DNA of 64,000 nucleotides, taken from assembly GCA_021234155.1 (NCBI GenBank), contig JAJEKV010000035.1, forward strand, positions 6,385,891 to 6,449,890. Reading direction: 5' to 3'. A program made the translations under genes and the position numbers. This document shows positions 37,844 through 49,134 of this stretch, one piece after another. Positions within the stretch are counted from its first letter, which is position 1. Each line of letters starts with the position of its first letter. The DNA comes from Isoetes taiwanensis (taxonomy: Eukaryota; Streptophyta; Lycopodiopsida; Isoetales; Isoetaceae). The notes below the pieces were generated by a model that saw only the letters and a program-made list of their open reading frames with translations, did no database searches and had not been told where the DNA came from.

Positions 37844-38497
37844 TGTTGGAATATGTTATTGCATAATTCACTTTGGCAATATGCCATGACAGCAGAGAAC
37901 AGAAATGCCCTAGATATTCAATCTGTGCAGTGAATCTAAATGGCAATCACATGTACAGTTTGTCTGTGCTACACAGGGTTTCAAATAAAGGAGAACTTAG
38001 AGCCTTATGGCATAAGGTTAAATAAGTTATATTAAGGAGATAGTAAGGTTCGTTTAACCATTGAACCTTTGAAGTTGAATATTTAATGTGTAAATATGAT
38101 TTGAGGAGATCGCGTTTTGGAGGCAAACGAAACTCAAAAATGGAAACTCTATCTACAGCCGGACCGATCTGCTAAACCTCCTCCTAAACCGTCGAACTTG
38201 AGCTTAAGATACCGGGACATGAACGAGATTGATAGACAGTGATCGTGTGCAGTTGCGACCAAGGAGAAAAGGGAAGGCATTATCGAAGGTTTGAAGAATT
38301 GCTCTAATACAACCATTGGATTGCAATTCGTGTGTATTGTGTAAATTATACAAGTGTGTTATTAAACCATTTCATTGGCAATTTGGCACTAGTGGTTTTG
38401 AATTGAATACTATGAGATTTATCCAATACATTGAGAGTTCATTGGATTGATCTAAGTATGTGGTTTTAAGTTATTGATTTATGCTCTAATTCTCACA
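37844..38497 (+). repeat. Copia 5' LTR (654 bp)
   Basis: Starts TGTTGGAATATG and ends ATTCTCACA (TG...CA). Same length as the 3' LTR. By eye the two differ only at about 37989 (AAAG against AAGG) and once near 38362 (TTATTAAACC against TTACTAAACC). No indels were seen. Confidence 0.97.
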
Positions 38498-38499
38498 TC

Positions 38500-38511
38500 T
38501 GGTATCAGAGC
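38500..38511 (+). promoter_or_regulatory. Primer-binding site, initiator tRNA-Met type
   Basis: TGGTATCAGAGC, two bases after the 5' LTR, is complementary to the 3' end of plant initiator tRNA-Met and is the usual minus-strand primer site of plant copia elements. Confidence 0.95.
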
Positions 38512-38541
38512 AGGTTAAGTGGTCAGTGGAAATTGTCCAGA

Positions 38542-41500
38542 ATGTCAAGTAGATTTGGGGCAAGTCTCTTGAGTGATGTAGATGTGTATAAAGGTGGTCC
38601 TGGTTTCCAGGTTTGGAAGGACTCCATAATACACATCTTAGAAGTAGAGGAGCTTTGGGATTTGGTTAATCCCTTAGGTGACAATTCACCAAGCACAGGC
38701 ATGAGATCATCTGCAAGTGTAGTTGCAAGATCTGGGGGAACCAATGCTAATGAGTCAGAGAGCTCGGGAGAAGTAAATTCAGCTGAATCTGCTGAAGGAG
38801 TTAAAGGCACCAAATCAGAGTATGCAAGGGTGAAGGAGGCACAAGGAATTATATCCTCCAAGGTAAGTCCTACTATAAGATTGAAGTTAAGAAATAAGAC
38901 TCCAAGAGAAATGTGGATGTACTTGATTAAACATTTCGAAGAAAAGACATCTTCTCAAATAGATCTGCTTGACAAAGAACTCAGGAATTTAAAGCTACAT
39001 GATGAGGATGACTTGTCAGATTTTTTTAACAAGTTTGACAATATTGTGGCTGACCTAGCTGCTGCTGGAGTTGACTTGTCTGAAAGGTTTCAAGTGCTTG
39101 CTATTGCCATGGCAGTAATTGAGAATGAACAATTGGGTTTGTTTATCAGAAATGTGGCTAAGAATAGAGATGAGGCTGAGAATATTTTGAGGACAGAAGT
39201 AGAACAAAAGAAGGTTGCCAAAAATAATGATGAGGAAGGTGCTGAAATCTTATATCTTTGGGAAAAAGGGAAAAGGCCTATTCAGAGGGTGACTTGCTAC
39301 AATTGTAATGAGGAGGGACATGTTAAAAACAAATGCCCTAAATTGAGAAGGGAATTAACTGTTATAACTGTGGAGGCGGGGGACATTTGGCGTACCAAAT
39401 GTCCAACTCCAAAGGACTATAATGGAAAAGGAAAAAAGGGAGATGCAAGGGGAAAAGGGGGAAGAAAATCTGCTGGAACCTTCATTGCTAAAGAACATGA
39501 AAGTGAAGATAAAGAGTGCACTGAAGATGAGGAAGAGGTAACTAATGAATTTGCTGTTCTTGATGAAAAAGTTGCTAACAAAACCTCTCATTCTCTTGTA
39601 GTTGATAGTGGAGCTGAAAGATCAAGAGTGCAAACCACTCGATCTAAAAAAAAAAAAAGGTCTCCAAAAATTGTACTAGAAGTGTGCAAGTGGGAAATGG
39701 AGCTTTACAAGCCATTGAAGGAAAAGGATTGTTGCAGTTGACAGATCTAGAAGGAAATGTAGTTGATATTGAAAATGTTTTATGCGTGCCTAGCATAATT
39801 AAAATTTTGATTTCTGTTAGTCAGTTAGTAGACCTTGGCTATAGAGTCAATTTTGACTCTCATGAATGTAATATCTTTTTGGGAAATGAAAAGAAGTTTA
39901 TTGCCAAACGTGTGGGAAATCTTTTCCAATTGGAAAATTCAGTTTATGATGAAATTAATGCTGTGTGCACTCCAGATTTCAAATTGTGGCATAGTAGGTT
40001 AGCTCACACTCATTTCAACAATATTAAGAGTTTAACTAAAAAAGGATGGATTGAATGCAACAAAGATGCATTTCGAAAACCGCTTTGTGAAGGATGTGCA
40101 TTGGGAAAACTTAACAGGTTGCCATTCAAGAGAAGCAAGAATAGAGCAGGGGAAGTATTGGAACTTGTGCACACAGACTTGTGTGGACCTCTCAATGTGA
40201 AAGGAAGAACAAACAAAAGGTACTTTATATCATTCATAGATGATCATTCTAGAAAATGCAAATGTTATTGTTTAGAAAAAAAATCTCAAGCATTGAGTGC
40301 TTTCAAGCACTATGTGACCTAAAATGGAGAGACAAACAGAAAAAAAGGTTGAAGTGCATTCGATCCGATAGGGAGGAGAATATTTGTCCACTAAATTCAG
40401 ACTTTTTTGCATTGCTAATGGGATAAAAAGGCAGATGACATGCAGGTACACCCCTCAACAGAATGGTGTTGCAGAGAGAAGAAATAGGACTTTAATGGAT
40501 GCTGTTAGGTCCATGATCAAGGCTAGTGGTCTACCTAACTATCTGTGGGAGGAAGCATTGAAGATAGCAGTAATCATACAAAATAGACTACCATCTTCAA
40601 GTTTACAAGGTAACATCCCTGATCTTGTGTGGTCAAGTAACAAAATTAATTTAGATTATGACATATTCAAAGTGTATGGATGTTTAGCATACACTCATAT
40701 ACCATCTGAATTAAGAAAGAAATTGGACAATAAAGCTGAAGTAGGTTTTCTAGTAGGGTATGATGAAGAAAGTAAGGGGTTCAGAATTTTTATTCCAAGC
40801 TCAAGATCAGTAGTTGTGAGCAGAGATGTGTTGTTTGACGAAAACATTGTCTATAAAGACAGGCAGCATAAGACAAAATCTGAACTCAACAAGGGCACTG
40901 TTGGAGAAACCTGTAACAAGCCAATGGACAGCATATTGGATGCTGATGATGATGAACTAAATCAGGTAGAAAATCCTAAGGATAGACAAGTGGCAGAAAA
41001 AGACATGCAAGAGAACAATGCTGAAGAACAAGGAACCAAAACCAAAAGGAAGTCACAGGCTGAAAGGCTATTGGAGGAAGCTAATATAGACAAAGAAATC
41101 TATGGAAGGAATGACACAGGGAGGAGTAGGAGACTTGAAGCCTTAGGTCATGATTATGATCAAATAATGGCATTAGTGGCGGATGAAAATATTCCAACAA
41201 CAGTTAATGAAGCACTGACATGTCCAGACAAGAACAAGTGGGAAGAAGCAATGAATGATGAGCTCTCCTCATTTGAGGAAACAGAAACATATGAACTGGT
41301 TGAATGCCCATCAGATCACAATATAATTGGAAGTAAATGGATATTTAAGATCAAAGAAGGAGTGGATGGTACAAAAAAGTACAAGGCTCGTCTTGTTGCT
41401 CAAGGATTTACACAAAAGAAAGGGAAAGACTTTGAAGAAACCTACTCACCTATTGTCAAGCTTACAAGTATAAGAGTGCTTTTGGGATTGGCAAATGCCT

Positions 41501-42732
41501 TAAACCTCGAGCTGCATCACATGGATGTGAAAACAAAGATTTTTAATGCTAAATTGGATGAAAAAGTTTACATGAGGCGGGCTCCGGGCTATGAAAGGGG
41601 AAAAGATAAAGTTTGAGATTGAATAGAGCTGTTTATGGACTTAAACAGGGCTCCAAGGGAATGGTATTTTGCATAAATAATTATCTCAAAGAACGTGGTT
41701 TTGAAAAATTGCGAGAATGATGGTAACATATATAGATACAAGGTGGAAAATAAGTAATCTTCGCATTATAGCTTTGTATGTAGACGATTGTATCATGGTT
41801 GCTAATGATACAAAAACACTAAACTTGTGCAAAAACATGTTGAAAGCTAGATATAAAATGACAGACTTAGGAGAGCTGAAGCATTTTTTGGGAATCGAGG
41901 TCACAAGGGATAGAGAAAAGAATTGGCTGAAATTAACTCAAGGAAAGCACATTGATAATATGCTCAACAGATTCAACATGAGAGATGCTCACATTGTTAA
42001 AACGCCAGTGGTCCCGGGACATAAGTTGTGGTGAGAAGGAAATGACCGACAAAGAAAAGGAAGAAATGGAGAAAATACCTTTACGAGAGTTGGTTGGTTG
42101 CTTACTCTATCTAGCCAACAATAGCAGGCCAGATATATCCTATGTGGTCAATATCTTAAGTAGAAGTTGCAACAACCCAACCAAAGAACACTGGCTGGCA
42201 GGGAAAAGAGTCTTAAAATACCTCAAGGGTACAAGAGATCAAGGAATAATGTATGATTCAAAAGATCTCAATATTTATGCCTTTAGTGATGCAGACTGGG
42301 GAGGAGACCTGGCTTCACGAAAATCCACTTCTGGCTTTGTGGTATTCTTGGCGGGAGGAGCTATAAACCGAAATGTAAAAACAAAGTGCAATAGCACTAT
42401 CTTCAGCTGAAGCTGAATATGCTGCATCTTCCTTAGTGGCAAGGGAGATTGCATGGCTAAGAAGACTATTGGAAGAATTGAACTGCAAGCAGATGACATC
42501 TACAGAGATCTTCACTGATTCTCAAAGTTGTATAGCAATTGCAAAGAATCCCATCGACCATGAAAGAACAAAGCATATTGAGTTAAACATGCACTTTGTT
42601 AGGGATTTGGTTTCAAAGGGTTACATTAAATTGGTATATGTGAATACATCAGAACAAGTAGCAGATGTATTTACAAAGGCCTTGCCAGAAAGCAAATTTG
42701 TACAGTTCAGGAATGCACTCAAAGTTCAGTAA
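38542..42732 (+). pseudogene. Ty1/copia gag-pol, multiply frameshifted
   Basis: Order gag-protease-integrase-RT-RNase H identifies Ty1/copia. Gag (ATG 38542): LKLRNKTPREMWMYLIKHFE and a CCHC knuckle C-x2-C-x4-H-x4-C at 39295-39336; a second knuckle is garbled by a pair of shifts. Protease keeps VVDSGAE, then a 13-A run (39646-39658) breaks the frame. Integrase: LWHSRLAHTHFNN, CEGCALGK, LVHTDLCGP, stop at 40322, then NGVAERRNRTLMD in another frame. RT: GSKWIFKIKEG, ARLVAQGFTQKKG and ALYVDD (41777-41788), with a break at 41616. RNase H: AFSDADWGGDLASRKSTSGF and FTDSQSCIAIAKNP, with breaks near 42034 and 42410. About half a dozen lesions make self-mobilisation impossible, although the LTRs are almost identical. 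Confidence 0.95.
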
Positions 42733-43053
42733 TATAATAGAGGAGGAGAAAGTTTACTGTTCTGTGCAGCTAGAAAAATGATATCTGAACTAAAGTTCCT
42801 ATCAGTGAGAGATGTGCAGCTAGAAAAATGATGCAAAGATGAGACTTGTATAAGATATCAAATTGGTCACCGCCAATTTATTTGGAGCATAGGTCTTATC
42901 GGTGAAATTATGTGTCTTTGAATATAAAAGTGCCAACAATAGTGCGATTCGGACATGCGAAAAAAATATGAGCAAATAGTGCAGTTCAGACATGCACATC
43001 ACTGCTCAATGTATATAGATTGGAGGTTATGTGATTATGCAATAAAGGAGGAG

Positions 43054-43707
43054 TGTTGGAATATGTTATTGCATAATTCACTTTGGCAATATGCCATGAC
43101 AGCAGAGAACAGAAATGCCCTAGATATTCAATCTGTGCAGTGAATCTAAATGGCAATCACATGTACAGTTTGTCTGTGCTACACAGGGTTTCAAATAAGG
43201 GAGAACTTAGAGCCTTATGGCATAAGGTTAAATAAGTTATATTAAGGAGATAGTAAGGTTCGTTTAACCATTGAACCTTTGAAGTTGAATATTTAATGTG
43301 TAAATATGATTTGAGGAGATCGCGTTTTGGAGGCAAACGAAACTCAAAAATGGAAACTCTATCTACAGCCGGACCGATCTGCTAAACCTCCTCCTAAACC
43401 GTCGAACTTGAGCTTAAGATACCGGGACATGAACGAGATTGATAGACAGTGATCGTGTGCAGTTGCGACCAAGGAGAAAAGGGAAGGCATTATCGAAGGT
43501 TTGAAGAATTGCTCTAATACAACCATTGGATTGCAATTCGTGTGTATTGTGTAAATTATACAAGTGTGTTACTAAACCATTTCATTGGCAATTTGGCACT
43601 AGTGGTTTTGAATTGAATACTATGAGATTTATCCAATACATTGAGAGTTCATTGGATTGATCTAAGTATGTGGTTTTAAGTTATTGATTTATGCTCTAAT
43701 TCTCACA
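43054..43707 (+). repeat. Copia 3' LTR (654 bp)
   Basis: Same ends as the 5' LTR (TGTTGGAATATG...TCTCACA), followed by GTGTC of the target duplication. Confidence 0.97.
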
Positions 43708-43712
43708 GTGTC
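43708..43712. repeat. Target-site duplication, right copy (GTGTC)
   Basis: Follows the 3' LTR directly and matches 37839-37843. Confidence 0.97.
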
Positions 43713-45215
43713 CAACCATCATGAATCCCAGCTGCACCTGATCGAAGACACCTAACCAGACCAAGTATGACAAGTAAGAGAAAAGATACCTGTTCTTGTT
43801 TTGACCTGAGCAATTGTCTAGCTGCAAGTAAAGCCTCCTAGGCAACTTCTTCGGTACCATAGGGCCCTTGATAGGAGGCATAAAATCATTTCTAGTGCCA
43901 TTCACCATTTTTGTCCTGAGGGCATCCGTGTTCAAAATTGCTCCACCCCAGCAGCTTCCAGGATGATCTGTATTTCTCAAATGTCCCCAATTGTCCTCAG
44001 ATTGATTGTCTAGTGTTTTCAAGGCATGATTTAAAGATCCCACATGAAAATTCGAATCATCAGGCCAGAGGTCCAGCGAAAAGTGGCCCAAGGCACCTAC
44101 ACCATGCTCGTGCATGAGAGCACCAGTAACACTAACCTTCAATCGTTCACCCCTCCATACAGACTTTGCTAGCTTCTCTAGACGAGGAACCATGGTCTTA
44201 TTCTGATCCATTTTATCATGTATAATGGTTAAGGCATGTTCCGGAGATCGATGAGACAAAGCTCTCCATGACCAGTATAGACTCCTGCAGGAAAGTTGGG
44301 CTGTCATGTGAGATTTCCTTTCCACGGCAAGCTCTCTTCTTTCTCTTGGATCTCTAGTCTTGGCAAGCTTCTCCTTTATCACAATACAGGTATTACACTT
44401 AGAAAATGCTATCTTTTTAGCGATTGCTACCTCCGAGTGGTTCTCCTTCCACGTTGACAAGAAGGACGACGGAGAAACATGTTTTCCTGTCATCTCGTGC
44501 ACGGTAATATCTACTCTTGATGTATGTCCTTTTTAGTCAAGATGGAAGGTAATCTCTTCACATTTTCTCTAGTGCCCCCACTCGTAACCTTTGAGCGGTG
44601 TGGCATAGTTTCAGCATTGTCATCTATATACATAGATAGCACATCACTTCCGGCCAGTGTATGAGATCTTGTCTTCTTGGATCCGGAGTTTCCGTGCTCC
44701 GCAATCCTGTGGCCGCTCAAAAATAGCTTCCTCCATTTGTAAAATGTAGAAACTGGTATACCGTAAGCACTATGCCATGCCTTCACACAGACTTGCTTGT
44801 TGTTCAGCATTAGCTTTGTCACACTTCCATTCTCTGAACAAAGATCTAACATGTTGTACGCAAAAGTTGTACGTTCTGAGTTTTTCATGTTCCAGTAAAA
44901 GGTCCTCACGGAGGATACCTCTTTAAATGTGAAATTAACACAACATCTCTTCAAGCAGCATAGCGAGGACCTGAACTGCAAGATAGCGTCAGGTTTGGTT
45001 TTCCTTTCACATTTGTTTGGGGTGGAGCGTGGTCTCGCCCTCCTGTTTACCATGTGGTACTGTCTTTTCTTTGGTATTCCAGCCTCCGGCCTGATGGCAT
45101 AAGCTTCTTTCTCGACCTCTGTCTCCTTCACAGCCGAAACTAGACTTGAAACTGGAATACTGTCTACTAGAACCAATGCTATTGGCCATCTCACCAAATC
45201 ATGCACCTGTGGCAT
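43708..45215 (-). pseudogene. DUF7869-like gene, 5' part
   Basis: Minus-strand reading from ATG 45215 (MPQVHDLVRWPIALVLVDSI). It includes a helix-turn-helix-like stretch (QVCVKAWHSAYGIPVSTFYK) and a basic segment, ends at TAG 44511, and continues one frame over from about 44525 (VDITVHEMTGKHVSPSSFLS) to the insertion. The second part has KCNTCIVIKEKL, ALMHEHGVGALGHF and the diagnostic LYLQLDNCSGQNKNRYLFSY, then LGFMMVGH at the TSD. Replacing the copia element by one TSD copy restores VGHTHDDIDALFG in frame with the 3' part. A single missing base near 44512 explains the only other lesion. Possibly further exons lie upstream. Role unknown; a transposase-like or domesticated function is inference. 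Confidence 0.7.
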
Positions 45216-46815
45216 TTCTGCACAAGCCTGACAGCAGCAAAAATTTTAGTGGCCCCGGTGGGCCATTTGGCCACAAATTACAGGTTCAGGCAAAATGCGA
45301 CGGCCGGCTTGAGTAGGATGCCTTACCTATGGACTACTTGCAGATTCGCCATTTCGTGGCACTTTATTGCCTATTATGACATTAAAATGGCCAATTAGAT
45401 GTTTGCTAATTTGAGTGGTATTGACCTTGGGGCCAATTTAGTCCAGGGTAAATTTTAACGGCCCTAAATGTTTTTCTATTCAAATTAAGGTTGGCTAAAC
45501 CTATGAAAAACAAAAATTCTTAGAATTTTTTCTTGGCGAAATTTGATAAAATAAAGCCCTTTAATTATCTTCCCATTTGGCTAAAATGTAAAATTTATAT
45601 GACATGAAATTCTGATGTTGGCGAATTTTTCTTGGTCCCCAGCTAAAGTGCAACTATTTAACTTCAAACTTTGAGCACTGATTAGTACATGAATGGCATT
45701 GATTCAATATACTTCTTTTACAAAATGATAACAAAGTTGTCAAAGTATAATTCATAAGAATCAAACAATATCGTTTGAAGGAACATGCATGTTTACGTTG
45801 GGGTCAAATGCATCCAAATGGTGAATTTGGTGATGAAGCCCTTTAGGGTCAACAATTGCAAGAAGATATCACTACTATTTAAAGCTTAAAATGCACATCA
45901 TGTAACATTCTTCATATCATTTAACCTAAACAACTTATAGATACAAATTCAAAATATAGTTGAGGTAGCTAATGGCAATTCCTAAATGAAAGAGGTCCCT
46001 GAATAGAATTGGCATGGCTATTTGAATTGATCAAGGTTCTCCTAATCAACTTTAGAGAAGGCGATTCAGTACACCATGCAGCAAACAATGCCGGCTAAAC
46101 TCTAAGCGTTCAGATTTTACCCCCTTTTGGAGTGGCTAAATTATGTTTTTTTTCTAAAAAAATTGCCTTTATAAACTTTAGCCATGAAATTTGACTAAAG
46201 GTCTAAAAAATAGCCATTTGGCGAATTTTAGCCACTCTTTATTACCCTGATTTAGTCCCAAGTGAGAACTAGGTATACTTATGGAATGTCCATTTAGGCC
46301 ACTTGGCCAAATCCTGTAATGTCTTAAGTTCGCCAAATCTTAACTCATTAAGAGTCCTCCTCATAAATTCGTCACTTATGGGGGGCTAATATTATTAGAA
46401 ATTTTTACTCCTAAATATATCTACCAACTAAGAATAATCCCGCTCTTTTGGAAAATCAAATGCCGAGGCACTTTTTAATCCTCTTTACGAAGACTTCGGC
46501 ATCCGTTTTCGATTCTCCCTACCAGCAATATGTGCATTATTGAAATACATGGGGTATGAATTCAAATTGATACAACATGTAACTTAAGTACATTTATATA
46601 GGATAGTGACTTCTTTATGTTCGGGCAACTAGCTCTATATTTAATAAGAATCTAGCTAAAAATCGCCATTTGAGCTACACATTATTAGATATTTGAGTCA
46701 AAAATTGCCAATTGGGTTGCAGCCACATTAGAAAAAAATAGAAAAAATGGCCAGTTCAGGCTACACTTTTGGGGGCATATTTTACAAGGAATGGCCAATT
46801 CATTATACTTATAAA
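45216..46815. other. Non-coding, degenerate GCCAAATT/TTGGCGAATTT repeat field
   Basis: No ORF with a recognisable motif. Many scattered phrases such as CATTTGGC, GGCGAATTTT and TGGCTAAA in both orientations suggest a strongly decayed tandem or inverted repeat. Similar phrases occur at 15300-15550. Confidence 0.4.
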
Positions 46816-46818
46816 AAA

Positions 46819-47382
46819 TTATAGGTCCCTTAAAAATTTCCCTGCCTGACAGCGCATAGAAATATTTTCGGGCATGGGCAACAAATTCATAACAGAAACC
46901 CCTATCCATGTTTCACCCAACTTCATGTCAAACACGACATCCTTTGGATATGCGAAGGCGATGACACCTGAAGCATAAGGCAGGTTGCAGCACTCGTGCA
47001 GTAACGCGCATGTCTTCTCCACTAGTTTATCTCTGCAAATCCCCTGCACTTCAATTGGTTTACTGTTTTCTTCACAACCATTTTCTCGGACTTGCCAATT
47101 TATCCGTTTGATCTGACCAGGTAGTGTGCTAACATCGGATGCTGCTTGGATTTCATTCTCAAGGTCGTTTTTGGACTAAAGAACGAAGCTACCGATAGCT
47201 TCCCCTAGCTTGTTCAATTCCGGTTCTGGGAACGACAGTGGTATCTGCCCATCAAAGACAACTACAACAAAAACTACTATCAAATCGTCTGGCACAGGAA
47301 CGTTGTGGTGGTTTTTGAAGTTATGCACTCTGCCCTCAGCCACCTTCTTCCCCAACAAGTAGAAAGACTGTAGAGATTCCAT
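46819..47382 (-). pseudogene. Unrecognised ORF with one in-frame TAG (about 186 codons)
   Basis: From ATG 47382 the frame reads MESLQSFYLLGKKVAEGRVH through PEPELNKLGEAIGSFVL, meets TAG at 47178-47176, and continues in the same frame SKNDLENEIQAASDVSTLPG, then VQGICRDKLVEKTCALLHEC and GETWIGVSVMNLLPMPENIS to the stop at 46819. Both halves have protein-like composition, so this is one coding sequence with a single premature stop. TTCTTTAG could alternatively serve as a splice acceptor ending just there. No family is recognised. Tandem repeats start directly upstream of its ATG. Confidence 0.45.
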
Positions 47383-47408
47383 CCTAAAAAAAGGTCAACA
47401 TTGCTCGT

Positions 47409-47790
47409 CAACACCGCGAAGGCGATCCTCTGGACCTCATTAGTGAGAAAATAATGCAAATTATTCAAGGGCCCAAAAGGTATTATTTTATGAGTTCAGC
47501 ATGAAGGGACGACATAATACTCAAGAAGATCGCGAAGGCGATCCTCTGGACCATATTGGTAAGAAACTAACAGGGAAAAGACACAGAGGGCCCAGCAAGT
47601 ATTATTTTATGAGTTCAGCAAGTATAATACGTCAACAAGATCGCGAGGCGATCCTCTGGACCACATTGGTGAGAAACTAACAGGGAAAAGACACAGAGGG
47701 CCCAGCATTATTTTATGAGTTCAGCAAGTATAATACGTCAACAAGATCGCGAAGGCGATTCTCTGGACCACTTTGGTAAACATCTAGAAT
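47409..47790. repeat. Tandem array, about 112-bp unit x about 3.5
   Basis: Units start near 47409, 47521, 47633 and 47739. Each has the fold-back GATCGCGAAGGCGATC (or a one-base variant), CTCTGGACC, GAGAAA, GGGCCC and TATTATTTTATGAGTTCAGC. The same GATCGC...GCGATC core recurs further right (47890-47975 and 49283-49475). Confidence 0.85.
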
Positions 47791-48485
47791 CCTTCAAATC
47801 TAACTAGAATCTTCCTCTAACCTAACAAACATTCTTCAGCTCTAACTATTTTCTCTGACCATTTAAAAACACTTTCCTCGGGGATTTACCTCCACAAGAT
47901 CGCAGTCGCGATTAATTCGATGTGAGCTCACGTCGCGTTATACGTCCTAAGCTCAGGAGGAACGCAGTCGCGATTCTTTTAGGCAGAGAACCGAGCTGGT
48001 GCAACTGAGCAACAAATAGATATTTGAGTAACTCTCACAAATTAAATGTTAACGTAAATACTAATTGCAACTGTTATTTCCACAACGATTCTTTGCCTTT
48101 TTGTTAATTAGAATGGAGATCTGTCCTGATTTGTCAGCCTGGGAGCAGATCCATTGTTATGTTACAGTGATCTCCATTAAAAATCTTTGGGTATGCGATG
48201 TACTCTCGGGAAGGAGTATTTATGCCCGTTATTAGGATCATCTTCTAGCCTCATTCTTACACTGAGACCGAGCTGTCTGACCCCCTCATTACTCAATTAG
48301 TCGGAGAAATAAACAATTGATTCAGGGCTTGCTTACCAGATTATACACAGCTGTGAACAGCATATACCAAAGAAGAGATGGTGCTAATACAGTAAATTGC
48401 ATGGTGGTTATGAAAACACTTTTATAACCTATACATAAACAACAAATCAAAAATCACCTCCTGAATTGGACCCTGGCAGCTTAAG
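47791..48485. other. Non-coding; scattered GATCGC palindromes
   Basis: Contains AGATCGCAGTCGCGATTAA (about 47898) and ACGCAGTCGCGATTCTTTT (about 47960), further members of the GATCGC family, with GTGAGCTCACG between them. No gene recognised. Confidence 0.4.
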
Positions 48486-48487
48486 AT

Positions 48488-48590
48488 ACTCGAGCGCCTT
48501 CAAGATGAGACCTAGCGCCTTCAAGAACAGATCGAGCGCCTTGAAGAACAGATAGGGCGCCCAGACGAGGAGATCGAGCGCCTTCCAGAA
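48488..48590. repeat. Tandem array of a GAGCGCCTTCAAGA unit
   Basis: Five imperfect copies of a roughly 27-30 bp unit (GAGCGCCTTCAAGAACAGATC and variants). The unit length permits long open frames on the minus strand in two phases (KALDLFLKALGLILKALEYL and ARSVLEGARSHLEGAR), which I regard as by-products. Related GAGCGCC phrases occur at 49025-49085. Confidence 0.85.
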
Positions 48591-49134
48591 CACCTTGCTC
48601 GATTTCAAAATGGAATTCCCGCCAACGAGAACGAGCGCGAAATTCAATCTCAAAATTCAAACGCAGTTGTTTTTTTCCATCCTTCACTCGTCCTCCTGAG
48701 GCTTGTACTGTTTTATTCCGCGGGGCATTTATTACGCGGGGTATTGGTACGTGGGGGTGGTTATATCTCTCCCTCTACGTACAGATTTTGAATCCAGAGG
48801 TCCACGTCAAAAAGTACCTCTTGTCCGGAACATGCCTCAATTAAAATAAATTTATTGCGTCTCCATAATTAAGGGCGCCTGCATTAATAGTGTGTAATTA
48901 TTAATGACAGCCGCATTAATGGCAGGCATTTATGGCGCGTCAGATCTCGCACGTGTGATATTAATTTAATGCGGCCGGCAGATCACTATTTATTTCCAGA
49001 ATTCGGGAATTTTCTTTATGACCAGCGCCATCGACGAGCGCCATCGACGATTTCCGCGCCTTCAGGTCACCCGAGCGCCTTCAACCGCAGACGTATAGAA
49101 GCCGCTTTCTGATTTCTTCCGGCGCCCGCGATCC

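Larger units (their letters stand above)
37844..43707 (+). mobile_element. Complete Ty1/copia LTR retrotransposon, 5.86 kb
   Basis: LTRs of 654 bp at both ends, tRNA-Met primer site, a purine-rich tract AATAAAGGAGGAG at 43041-43053 before the 3' LTR, and a perfect GTGTC target duplication. It is inserted head-on into an exon of the DUF7869-like gene on the opposite strand. Two differences in 654 bp correspond to about 0.3% LTR divergence, so the insertion is young whatever rate is assumed. Confidence 0.97.
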
